NCBI GenBank assembly: GCA_017631705.1
Contig: JAGBSU010000075.1
Coordinates: 1-19,298, forward strand
Source: Clostridia bacterium
Lineage (GTDB): Bacteria > Bacillota > Clostridia > Oscillospirales > Acutalibacteraceae
DNA length: 19,298 nt
Direction of reading: 5' to 3'
Shown here: one piece after another, positions 13,441-19,298 of the stretch
Layout of the letters: each line of letters opens with the position of its first letter
How positions within the stretch are numbered: position 1 is the stretch's first letter
Notes under the pieces: generated by a model
What the model was told of the DNA's origin: nothing
Databases searched by the model: none
The model's input: the letters and a program-made list of their open reading frames with translations, nothing else
Program-made: the position numbers and the translations under genes

Positions 13441-15077
13441 TATTGCGGGAATTGTTCGCGGTCTAACACGCGCTTCATATTGGCACCTAACATTTCTTCT
13501 AACCACTCATCCGGCAGGTTGAGGGACAAAATGCGTCCCATTTCCCAAGCGACATCATGTACGACGGTATCGGTGCCGAAAATCACACGGCGATAGTCGA
13601 TTTTTTGCAAGGTTTCCTCCAACGGGATATCGGTGGTAAAGGTACCGCACAGTTCAAACATACAGTTTTTGTAGCGCTCATCTTGTGCGATTGCTTCACT
13701 TTGACGACGGCCTTCACTCCCGCCGCCCATGTGAGCAATGATAAAGGTGGCGTTAGGATAGCGTGTGGCGGTTTCAGCGACTTGTAACGCTGTACCGTGT
13801 TTGCCTTCCCAAGAATGTACTAACACGTGCAAGTGATAGCGGTCAGCATAGCGGAAAATGTGATCGAGGCACGGGTCGGTAATATCGACGCCAATGTATT
13901 CCGGAATGAGTTTAAAGCCGCAGAAATAGCCGCCTTTAAAGAACTTATCCAACAATTCCTCGGTATACAATTCAGCATAATGTGGGTTGATAACCAAATT
14001 GCCGCGGAAACGGTCGGTACGATTGCCGATGGCTTCTTCCAATGCGATGTTGCCTTGAATCGGTTCGCCAAACAAGGCAACTTCAGACATGGAGCACACC
14101 ATGTCGATGCCGAAGCGTTCCATATCTTCCTCAAACAAGGCGATTTGTTTATCCAATTCGTTTTCTGTCAAGAACCAACTGCGTGTAAACGGACCGATGT
14201 GTGTATGGGCATCAATGACCAGCACATCTTTGACACCTTCGCCTGCCATAAACGGTTCCCAAAAACGATTTTCCACCGCAAAGGGCAATTCTTTGCGATT
14301 GGTTTTGAGTAAGGCTTGCCGTTTTTTGGGGAACAAGTTTACCAAGTTGTCCCAAGCGATGCAATCACGTTGTTCTTGCGGAATGCGTGCATACGCAAGG
14401 CCTGCCAACGCGGCACCGTTATGAGCTTTTGAGCCCAAACCGAATACCAGCCGTTCGGGGCCGACATGCTCGGCTACGATTTTGATGGCGTCGCGTGTAT
14501 GTAACCAAGAGATATCCAGATATACATTTTTGGTGCGATTTAATGCGTTAAAGCAGATGGAAAGTTGCCACCACATGACTTTTCGAATAACGAAATTTAA
14601 CTCCGGAAACGCATTAGCGGAGGCAATTAAGTCTTCTAAATCCACTGACAAATTCATTTCCGAGACATCCACGAGTACCACGGGACGATATTTTTTGATT
14701 CGTTTTAAGATGGGGTTAATCTCCAAAAAGCGAAACCGATTTGTGACCGGTGACAATACGAGTGCGGCGGTGGGGTATGCCTCAAAGCAACTTTCCAAAT
14801 GCTCCAATTCTCCGTTGCCAACCAACATGCTGGGGTTGGCGGAAAAAGCCGGTACCAAACGGTCGGCATATTCCGGATGCTTTTTCATATCTTCTATCAG
14901 ATAACGGTTGCCGTACACCGGGTGTAAATCACGGGCACAGTTATGGCTGACAATGGTTTGCCATACGCCGAGACGGTCCATGGATGCCATTAAATCCGAC
15001 AGTTCCGGATAATCCGGTTGTGCGTAAGGACCTTTACCGTAACAGCCGTTAACATTAAAATAATACTTGCTTCTCAT
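13440..15077 (-). CDS. Double amidohydrolase (amidohydrolase 2 family), N-terminal half degenerate
   Basis: The 545 residues hold two amidohydrolase barrels in tandem. The C-terminal one (about 285-545) is complete: DAHTHIG at 289-295 (metal ligands H291, H293), VLVHSWEG with H421, IIAHMGG with H449, and FGTD with D503. The N-terminal one (about 1-255) has the same shape but no ligands: YFNVNGCYG (6-14) stands where DAHTHIG should be. LVFGLGSKAHNGAALAG (210-226) aligns with VIFGTDTVVHDVAWEMG (498-514), having lost the Asp. The substrate is unknown; the family covers decarboxylases and hydrolases. ATG 15077 is preferred over 15122: AGGAGG lies just before it and the longer start would be upstream of the promoter -10. 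It is divergent from the AAC(3)-like gene. Confidence 0.9.
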   Translation of the reverse strand: MRSKYYFNVNGCYGKGPYAQPDYPELSDLMASMDRLGVWQTIVSHNCARDLHPVYGNRYLIEDMKKHPEYADRLVPAFSANPSMLVGNGELEHLESCFEAYPTAALVLSPVTNRFRFLEINPILKRIKKYRPVVLVDVSEMNLSVDLEDLIASANAFPELNFVIRKVMWWQLSICFNALNRTKNVYLDISWLHTRDAIKIVAEHVGPERLVFGLGSKAHNGAALAGLAYARIPQEQRDCIAWDNLVNLFPKKRQALLKTNRKELPFAVENRFWEPFMAGEGVKDVLVIDAHTHIGPFTRSWFLTENELDKQIALFEEDMERFGIDMVCSMSEVALFGEPIQGNIALEEAIGNRTDRFRGNLVINPHYAELYTEELLDKFFKGGYFCGFKLIPEYIGVDITDPCLDHIFRYADRYHLHVLVHSWEGKHGTALQVAETATRYPNATFIIAHMGGGSEGRRQSEAIAQDERYKNCMFELCGTFTTDIPLEETLQKIDYRRVIFGTDTVVHDVAWEMGRILSLNLPDEWLEEMLGANMKRVLDREQFPQ

Positions 15078-15112
15078 ATACGGATACCTCCTAATTTTCA
15101 AATGACGAGGAC

Positions 15113-15141
15113 AGTTTATCACATTTTATTTTTTTTTTCAA
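15113..15141 (-). promoter_or_regulatory. Sigma-A-type promoter of the amidohydrolase gene
   Basis: On the minus strand, TTGAAA (15136-15141) and TAAACT (15113-15118) have a 17-base A-rich spacer. It is 7 bases from the divergent promoter of the acetyltransferase gene, so one regulator could control both. Confidence 0.78.
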
Positions 15142-15148
15142 GTGTTTA

Positions 15149-15177
15149 TTGCATATTCCATCAGGCTGATGTAAGAT
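15149..15177 (+). promoter_or_regulatory. Sigma-A-type promoter of the AAC(3)-like gene
   Basis: TTGCAT (15149-15154) and TAAGAT (15172-15177) have a 17-base spacer. Transcription would start near 15184, leaving a leader of about 32 bases. Confidence 0.7.
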
Positions 15178-15215
15178 AGGGGTGTATTAACTTGTCTGTG
15201 AAAGGATGTCGTAGT

Positions 15216-15968
15216 ATGAACACGCATCAGAGCTTAACCGAAGACCTTATTCGTTTGGGTATTCGCCCAAACGATATGGTGACGATGCACTCGTCGATGA
15301 AGAAAATCGGGGCAACCGAGAACGGCGGTGATACCGTGATTGATGTTTTTTTCGATTACCTCGGCAAAGACGGATTGTTTGTGTTGCCGTCACAAACTTG
15401 GGGGACGATTCGATATTACGACAATATTTACGATCCCAAGCGGGTGGCCAGTTGTTTGGGGTTGTTGCCCAATTTAATGCTCGCGCGCGAGGGGGTTGAA
15501 CGGTCATTGCATCCCACCCATTCGGTGTGTGCTTACGGCAAGAACGCCGCGGAATTTGTGGACGGTGAACTTGGTGCGACAGAATTTGTGCCGATTACCG
15601 GTTGCTATCACAAGTTGTTGGAACAAGGCGGCAAAGTGATGTTGGTGGGGGTGACAAACCACGCGAACACTTTTTTGCACGGCTTGGAATTGTGGGAAAC
15701 CGAAGGACGGCCTTGGTGGTTGAAGGATACGCCGGTGTATTACAAAATCAAATTGCCGAACGGGGAATTGGTGGACGGTCACGTTTATCATACCAAAGTC
15801 GGTACCAGCCAACATTTTGATAAGATGTTGGATGTTATGCTGGCACACGAATCCACCGTGGTCGGCAAGTTCGGTCAGGCGGATACGATTGTGTTGGATT
15901 TGCCGAAAATCTACCCGGTGATTTCGCAAATGTTCCGTGATAATCCGCGTATCTTTTTGGAAGCATAA
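15216..15968 (+). CDS. AAC(3)-family aminoglycoside N-acetyltransferase-like protein
   Basis: The 250 residues match the AAC(3)/YokD fold, which uses acetyl-CoA to acetylate an amine: LGIRPNDMVTMHSSMKKIG, GGDTVIDVFFDYLGKDGLFVLPSQTW, RSLHPTHSVCAYG with the conserved His-x-x-His, FVPITGCYHKLLEQGGKVMLVGV, and a late TSQHFDKMLDVM segment. Length is normal for the family (about 260-280). Many chromosomal homologues have no known link to antibiotic resistance, so the native substrate is uncertain. The ATG at 15216 is chosen because AAGGA (15202-15206) is 9 bases upstream; the TTG at 15192 lies ahead of that site. It is divergent from the double amidohydrolase gene. Base composition does not differ visibly from its neighbours, so recent transfer is not suggested. 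Confidence 0.92.
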   Translation: MNTHQSLTEDLIRLGIRPNDMVTMHSSMKKIGATENGGDTVIDVFFDYLGKDGLFVLPSQTWGTIRYYDNIYDPKRVASCLGLLPNLMLAREGVERSLHPTHSVCAYGKNAAEFVDGELGATEFVPITGCYHKLLEQGGKVMLVGVTNHANTFLHGLELWETEGRPWWLKDTPVYYKIKLPNGELVDGHVYHTKVGTSQHFDKMLDVMLAHESTVVGKFGQADTIVLDLPKIYPVISQMFRDNPRIFLEA

Positions 15969-15995
15969 ATATTTATGAGCACTCATGCCGTCTAA

Positions 15996-16050
15996 TAAAA
16001 AAGCATCCTCATTTACGACGTCTAAGGTTTAACGCCGTAAACAAGAATGC
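15996..16050 (-). terminator. Terminator of the small membrane protein gene
   Basis: On the minus strand, GCATTCTTGTTTACG pairs over 15 continuous positions (three G-U) with CGTAAATGAGGATGC. A further five pairs continue inward, and a TTTTTT run follows (complement of 15997-16002). It lies about 40 bases beyond the stop of the gene at 16090. Confidence 0.8.
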
Positions 16051-16089
16051 ACTTGCATTTCACTGCTCGGTAGCAGTTATATGATTTTA

Positions 16090-16437
16090 TTAATGAATGA
16101 AAATATATCCCAACCCCATGAGAATATACAGCGGGCCGAAACAATACACCATAAACATTTCCGCATGAGGAACTTTCGTTCTAAAGCAGTCGGTAACCGC
16201 TAAACATTCAAAGATATACGCCGCCGCGCCGCAAAAATAACCAACCGCTTTCAAAGTGGTGTATAGGCTGTGAAGAAACAAAGAGAAAAGGAAAATCAGC
16301 GCTGCTAAAGTGACAAACACATTTCGCAAAACCAAAAACACATAATCCATTTTAGGATGCTTACCATGAGTAAAGTCCTCTTTGTCGGGGATGGTTAGGT
16401 CCACCGTGTGTTTAATTTGTTCTAATAATTCCGGCAT
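16090..16437 (-). CDS. Small hypothetical membrane protein, about three helices
   Basis: I do not recognise a family. The 115 residues have a charged N-terminal third (MPELLEQIKHTVDLTIPDKEDF, cytoplasmic by charge), followed by about three hydrophobic segments (FLVLRNVFVTLAALIFLFSLFL; LKAVGYFCGAAAYIFECLAV; EMFMVYCFGPLYILMGLGYIF). The ATG at 16437 is preferred to the ATG at 16446, because AAAGGA abuts the latter but is well spaced from the former. It has a promoter and a terminator of its own, so it appears to be a genuine single-gene unit. Confidence 0.8.
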   Translation of the reverse strand: MPELLEQIKHTVDLTIPDKEDFTHGKHPKMDYVFLVLRNVFVTLAALIFLFSLFLHSLYTTLKAVGYFCGAAAYIFECLAVTDCFRTKVPHAEMFMVYCFGPLYILMGLGYIFIH

Positions 16438-16467
16438 GTGGTACATCCTTTCTTGTTGATAATTGTT

Positions 16468-16496
16468 ATTATACCATCAAAAAAGGTGCAAAGCAA
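16468..16496 (-). promoter_or_regulatory. Sigma-A-type promoter of the small membrane protein gene
   Basis: On the minus strand, TTGCTT (16491-16496) and a perfect TATAAT (16468-16473) have a 17-base spacer. Confidence 0.82.
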
Positions 16497-16521
16497 GGGA
16501 CAACATCGTATCGGCTTGGAT

Positions 16522-16559
16522 AAAAAAGAAAGAGTAGCATTTGCTACTCTTTCTTTTTT
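16522..16559. terminator. Bidirectional terminator after the alanine symporter gene
   Basis: A perfect 17-bp stem (16522-16538 with 16543-16559, loop ATTT) has A6 and T6 ends. It lies 15 bases beyond the symporter stop and shields the promoter at 16468-16496 from readthrough. Confidence 0.92.
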
Positions 16560-16573
16560 GGGATTGATATCCG

Positions 16574-17968
16574 TTATTTTGTATTTGCACCAAGTTTATT
16601 CTTTGCAAAATGCTCTTTTGTTAAGTCGGCAACAACCTTGGATAGTGCAACGATTGCTATTAAGTTAGGTAATGCCATTAAAACGTTGAAGCAATCTGCC
16701 AATAACCACACGACATCAATACTTGCTACTGCACCAACAAACACAAATACGATGTACACGATTCGATAGGTGATGATAGCCGTTTCGCTTTTTTTACTAA
16801 ACAAAAATCCGGCACATACTTCTCCGTAATACGCCCAGCCCAGTATGGTTGAAAGCGAGAAAAACACGGTCGCGATTGCCACGACAAGTTCACCGACAAC
16901 CGGCAACGCTTCGTTAAACGCTGCACTGCTGAGTGCCGCACCATTTAAGCTCGGATTTAAACCTTGTGCGGCGTAAATGTTTAAATAAACATCCGACGTC
17001 AATACGACCAATGCAGACACTGTACAGATAACGATTGTCGTCGCAAACACTTCAAACATTCCCCACATACCTTGCTTTACAGGGTCTGTTGTGCTGGAAG
17101 CAGCATGCGCTATCGGTGCACTACCTAAACCTGCCTCGTTGGTGAACACGCCTCTACCTACACCAAATCGCATCGCAGAAAGAATGCTATATCCGGCAAC
17201 GCCACCGAATACGGATTTAAAATTAAAGGCTTCCGTGAATATCAAAGAAAAGGCAGCGGGGATTTTTTCAACATTGATACATAAGGCAACCAATGCGCTG
17301 ACAATAAAGAATATGGCCATTACCGGAACGAGTTTTTCATTAATCGATGCAATTCGTTTAACGCCACCAATAATAACAAAGGCAACTAATATCGTTATTA
17401 CGGCACCGGTAATCCACGTAGGGATATGCATCGCCTTGTTCAAAACGCCGGCCATAGCATTGGACTGCGTTGCGTTGCCTGTTCCTATACAGGCTATCAT
17501 AGCAAAGATGGAAAAGAACATAGGCAAAGCCTTACTTTTAAGTCCATTCTTCATATAATACATAGGTCCGCCAACCCATGCACCTTTTTCATTCTTTTCT
17601 CTGTACTTTAAGGAAAGGGTTATTTCCGCATATTTTGTTACCATACCTAACAATGCGCTTATCCACATCCAAAATACGGCACCGGGTCCACCTGCAACTA
17701 ATGCGGTGGCCAAACCGGCGATACTGCCTGTTCCTATCGTCCCGGCAAGGGCTGTCGTTACTGCCTGGAAAGGACTTACGCTACCCTTTTCTTTAACATG
17801 TTGACTTTTATCAAACAAGGAACCTACCGTAGACTTTATTGCATAGACAAAACGCCGGAATTGCAAGCCCTTTGTTTTTATCGTTAAAAACGCACCGACT
17901 GCTATGAGCAATATCATCATTAACACGCTCAATATATTATTATATATAGAACTTAATATCGCTTCCAT
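16574..17968 (-). CDS. Sodium:alanine symporter family protein (AGCS)
   Basis: The 464 residues are strongly hydrophobic, with about eleven membrane helices and the AGCS family signatures: FQAVTTALAGTIGTGSIAG, the GGPGAVFWMWISALLGMVTKYAEI stretch, GAWVGGPMYYMKNGL, GVGRGVFTNEAGLGSAPIAHA and FFSLSTILGWAYYGE. AGCS carriers (AlsT/DagA type) import alanine, glycine and sometimes glutamine with Na+ or H+; the exact substrate cannot be read off. D-alanine and L-alanine are spore germinants in many spore formers, but no link is shown here. The ATG at 17968 has AGAGGGATG before it. Base and codon use is somewhat more AT-rich than the left part of the window. It has its own promoter and a strong terminator. 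Confidence 0.95.
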   Translation of the reverse strand: MEAILSSIYNNILSVLMMILLIAVGAFLTIKTKGLQFRRFVYAIKSTVGSLFDKSQHVKEKGSVSPFQAVTTALAGTIGTGSIAGLATALVAGGPGAVFWMWISALLGMVTKYAEITLSLKYREKNEKGAWVGGPMYYMKNGLKSKALPMFFSIFAMIACIGTGNATQSNAMAGVLNKAMHIPTWITGAVITILVAFVIIGGVKRIASINEKLVPVMAIFFIVSALVALCINVEKIPAAFSLIFTEAFNFKSVFGGVAGYSILSAMRFGVGRGVFTNEAGLGSAPIAHAASSTTDPVKQGMWGMFEVFATTIVICTVSALVVLTSDVYLNIYAAQGLNPSLNGAALSSAAFNEALPVVGELVVAIATVFFSLSTILGWAYYGEVCAGFLFSKKSETAIITYRIVYIVFVFVGAVASIDVVWLLADCFNVLMALPNLIAIVALSKVVADLTKEHFAKNKLGANTK

Positions 17969-18024
17969 TTTCTCATCCCTCTTTAATATTTATTATCTTT
18001 GCCCCAATTTATGCCAACCAGCAC

Positions 18025-18052
18025 ATTATACTATATTTTTACAAAAAATCAA
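18025..18052 (-). promoter_or_regulatory. Sigma-A-type promoter of the alanine symporter gene
   Basis: On the minus strand, TTGATT (18047-18052), a 16-base spacer and TATAAT (18025-18030). The leader is about 50 bases. Confidence 0.7.
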
Positions 18053-18128
18053 TAGGTACGACATATTTTCTTCATAAAAATTTTCACTATCGGGAATGTG
18101 CGGTTTAGTTTTGTCGTGTTGATTAGGT

Positions 18129-18285
18129 GAACCTACGACCCATACGTTTGCGGTGCCCAAAAAAATCGTCGGATGCTTCGATTTTTTCGCCGTAAGGCGG
18201 CGCTCGGTGCGTGTTACAGTTTGGGCTGGCGAAAACCAACAGAAAAAACTAAAAAACAACCACCCAATCGGGTGGTTGTTTTTTT
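18129..18285. repeat. Diverged, shortened copy A of the tRNA-3'-end repeat
   Basis: The first 39 bases (18129-18167) are identical to 19006-19044 and to 19260-19298. After that it follows the 254-bp unit with internal losses: GATGCTTCG, a CGCC/GGCG hairpin, GGCGCTCGG, GTTACAGTT and the final terminator hairpin. Homology starts exactly inside the T loop, so the last part of the T arm, the acceptor strand and the CCA are missing. The stretch 17969-18341 otherwise holds only the symporter promoter and no gene. Confidence 0.85.
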
Positions 18286-18286
18286 T
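18251..18286. terminator. Bidirectional terminator at the end of copy A
   Basis: ACAACCACCC pairs perfectly with GGGTGGTTGT around an AATC loop, with A6 and T8 flanks. On the minus strand it can end the AT-rich gene at 18342-18725. Confidence 0.88.
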
Positions 18287-18341
18287 GGGTGTTTTGAACT
18301 TAATGACACGAATGAAACGTGCCTGAAAACTGAGGATTTTC

Positions 18342-18725
18342 TTACATTTGTTTAAATTTATTGTAAGTTATACAATTTACACAATTTTCATCATATTTTT
18401 TAAAACTTCTAAAAATACCATTATCCAACCCCTCATCACCAAGAGGATTTCCCTTGAGAACAAAAAGAGTATTCAAAACTTTTGCATCAAATTTATAAAT
18501 CGGTACTCTATCTCCATATTGTTTGCCTGCAAGTTTAGGAAAATGAGGAATTTGCTCCCAACAAATAGTATTATCAACAAAATGAATTATAGTTTTGCTA
18601 TTGGCTCTTTTTTTAGGAATAATGATTGTATATTCTTTTTCATCACATTTTACAGAATATACATTCACAAATTCCGTTTGGTTAATAAGTTGTTTGTTTT
18701 CCTTAAAAGAATTAAACAATTTCAT
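18342..18725 (-). CDS. AT-rich orphan protein of unknown function
   Basis: I do not recognise this 127-residue protein. It is soluble by composition, rich in Lys, Asn, Ile and Phe, with no membrane segment. It ends in YDENCVNCITYNKFKQM, which contains one CxxC pair. The region TIIHFVDNTICWEQIPHFP followed by GKQYGDRVPIYKFDAK looks like mixed alpha/beta. The ATG at 18725 is preferred over GTG 18734, because AGAGG lies about 8 bases before it. It has a good promoter and its own terminator. Base composition is far more AT-rich than the core genes, and it lies between two copies of the tRNA-3'-end repeat, so horizontal arrival as a cassette is likely. A phage- or defence-related cargo role is possible but nothing in the sequence proves it. 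Confidence 0.7.
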   Translation of the reverse strand: MKLFNSFKENKQLINQTEFVNVYSVKCDEKEYTIIIPKKRANSKTIIHFVDNTICWEQIPHFPKLAGKQYGDRVPIYKFDAKVLNTLFVLKGNPLGDEGLDNGIFRSFKKYDENCVNCITYNKFKQM

Positions 18726-18745
18726 ATAATTCACCTCTTAAGTGT

Positions 18746-18774
18746 ATTATAGCATAAAAGCGGTGGAGGGGCAA
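18746..18774 (-). promoter_or_regulatory. Sigma-A-type promoter of the AT-rich orphan gene
   Basis: On the minus strand, TTGCCC (18769-18774), a 17-base spacer and TATAAT (18746-18751). The leader is about 15 bases, ending in AGAGG before the ATG. Confidence 0.75.
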
Positions 18775-18783
18775 GGAATTTAA

Positions 18784-18948
18784 ATGAAGCACTCGCTTCG
18801 CTCGCGTGAAGCAGAGGCTTCGCCTCTATGAAGCATTTTGCTTCGCAAAATATGAAGCGAAGCGCACTTTCCGTTTCTTAATGTGCCGAAGGCACGCTTC
18901 ATAGCCGTAGGCGACTTCATTTTTCATGCACCATAAGGTGCGCTTCAT
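18784..18948. repeat. Mosaic hairpin array with ATGAAGC/GCTTCAT separators
   Basis: RTGAAGC occurs at 18784, 18806, 18828 and 18852 (spacing 22, 22, 24). Its inverse GCTTCAT is at 18896 and 18942, with a variant ACTTCAT at 18914. Between separators lie different short palindromes: AGAGGC-TTC-GCCTCT (18813-18827), ATTTTGC-TTC-GCAAAAT (18835-18851), GTGCC-GAA-GGCAC (18883-18895), GCC-GTA-GGC (18904-18912) and GCACC-ATAA-GGTGC (18928-18941). The stems differ in sequence while the separators are conserved. The left half reads in one direction and the right half in the other. Confidence 0.85.
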
Positions 18949-18951
18949 TGA

Positions 18952-18984
18952 AAAAACTCCTTGAGAAATCTCAAGGAGTTTTTT
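18952..18984. terminator. Bidirectional terminator next to repeat copy B
   Basis: AAAAAACTCCTTGAG pairs with CTCAAGGAGTTTTTT around a short AAAT loop. On the minus strand it lies directly after the CCA of repeat copy B, as a terminator would after an RNA gene. Confidence 0.9.
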
Positions 18985-19139
18985 CTGGCGCCTACTGTAG
19001 GGCTCGAACCTACGACCCATACGTTTGCGGTGCCCAAAAAAATCTTCGGGTGCTTCGCACGTTCCTTCGATTTTTTTGACCGCGGCACCAACTGCGCCCT
19101 CGCTGTATCCGCCGTGTGGCGGCGCTCGGGCTCGTTACA

Positions 19140-19166
19140 GTTAACAGCCGCCATGCGGCTGTTAAC
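19140..19166. repeat. Perfect 12-bp palindrome inside repeat unit B
   Basis: GTTAACAGCCGC, loop CAT, GCGGCTGTTAAC. It is absent from the shorter copy A, which suggests that it was inserted or lost as a block. No T run follows, so it is not a terminator. Confidence 0.8.
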
Positions 19167-19200
19167 ACAAAGTAGCAGCACCAAACCAACCGTAGAAACT

Positions 19201-19239
19201 AAAAAAAGCAACCACCCGATTGGGGGGTTGCTTTTTTTT
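19201..19239. terminator. Bidirectional terminator between repeat copies B and C
   Basis: GCAACC-A-CCC pairs with GGG-G-GGTTGC around GATT, with one A-G mismatch, and with A7 and T9 flanks. It is homologous to the terminator closing copy A, where the stem is perfect. On the minus strand it directly follows the CCA of copy C. Confidence 0.85.
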
Positions 19240-19298
19240 TGGCGCCTACTGTAGGGCTCGAACCTACGACCCATACGTTTGCGGTGCCCAAAAAAATC
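19240..19298 (-). repeat. Repeat copy C, cut by the window edge
   Basis: These 59 bases are identical to 18986-19044, covering the tRNA-like 3' end with CCA and the first part of the unit. The copy continues beyond the window. Confidence 0.9.

Larger units (their letters stand above)
18986..19239 (-). repeat. 254-bp repeat unit, copy B, with tRNA 3'-end-like segment
   Basis: Read on the minus strand, the unit ends in the 3' part of a tRNA: T stem GTAGG, T loop TTCGAGC, CCTAC, then AGTAGGC-G-CCA (complement of 18986-19014). It has no matching 5' acceptor strand GCCTACT and no anticodon arm, so it is not a working tRNA gene. The rest of the unit is strongly structured. AAAAAAATC (complement of 19069-19077) can pair with GATTTTTTT (complement of 19036-19044) and GGTGCC with GGCACC outside it. 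There is a CCGCC/GGCGG hairpin (19109-19122) and a perfect 12-bp GTTAACAGCCGC palindrome (19140-19166). It closes with a terminator hairpin at 19201-19239. No gene is credible in 18726-19298. Confidence 0.88.

Noticed and set aside
15216..15968. Recently acquired aminoglycoside-resistance gene
   Set aside because: No mobile-element marks flank it and its base use resembles its neighbours. It looks like a resident chromosomal AAC(3)-like gene with unknown substrate.
18784..18948. CRISPR array
   Set aside because: The repeated unit is only 7 bases, spacers are palindromic and 15-17 bases, the second half is inverted, and no cas genes are present.
18986..19075. A functional tRNA gene on the minus strand
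   Set aside because: The T arm, acceptor 3' strand and CCA are present, but no GCCTACT 5' strand, D arm or anticodon arm can be placed at the right distance.
18986..19239. tmRNA or Y-like RNA
   Set aside because: There is no tag reading frame, no matching 5' tRNA-like half and no Ro-type gene nearby. The tRNA-like end alone is not enough.
18945..19274. 109-residue minus-strand reading frame beginning MGRRFEPYSRRQKK, and its counterpart at 18826-19020
   Set aside because: The frames cross terminator hairpins and the tRNA-like T arm and are made of the repeat itself. Their shared WVVGSSPTVGA end is just the T arm and acceptor translated. There is no ribosome binding site.
18100..19298. Integron cassette array with attC sites
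   Set aside because: No paired RYYYAAC/GTTRRRY core sites of attC type were found and no integrase gene is in the window.

Overview
The window looks like a chromosome segment of a spore-forming Clostridia bacterium, probably Oscillospiraceae/Ruminococcaceae-like. This is an inference from four things: a rpsT / gpr / spoIIP block, a methionine synthase whose reactivation domain is a separate gene, typical Firmicutes ribosome binding sites, and many vegetative promoters with 17-base spacers. Base composition is roughly balanced across most genes, and one small gene near the right end is clearly AT-rich.

Layout. 1-43: the first codons of a minus-strand class II aldolase-like gene with a strong promoter. 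303-3661: rpsT (minus), divergent from gpr, spoIIP, a small YqxA-like membrane protein gene and a six-helix membrane protein gene (plus); sigma-G-like and sigma-E-like promoter candidates lie before gpr and spoIIP. 3700-4981 (minus): a PH-domain-like protein followed by a stand-alone E2/CAT-fold acyltransferase homologue that lacks the catalytic histidine. 5141-8975 (minus): a tight metF / metH-activation-domain / metH operon for methyl transfer from folate to homocysteine. 9197-10635 (minus): a Cys-rich four-helix membrane protein and a D-2-hydroxyacid dehydrogenase. 10756-13368 (plus): a DUF4432 aldose-epimerase-like protein, then an SPFH/band 7 protein and a HAD phosphatase. 13440-15077 (minus): a double amidohydrolase whose N-terminal half appears catalytically dead. 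It is divergent from an AAC(3)-family acetyltransferase gene at 15216-15968. 16090-17968 (minus): a small membrane protein and a sodium/alanine symporter.

From about 18100 to the right edge the character changes. This accessory region has three copies of a repeat containing the 3' part of a tRNA (T arm, acceptor strand and CCA), and two of these copies lie in tandem with a 254-bp period. It also holds an AT-rich orphan gene, a mosaic array of short hairpins separated by ATGAAGC/GCTTCAT, and several bidirectional terminators. It resembles a site of repeated insertion at a tRNA 3' end, or a family of repeated structured RNAs. It is the part most likely to hold something undescribed.

No intact tRNA, rRNA, CRISPR array, transposase, integrase or prophage gene is visible.
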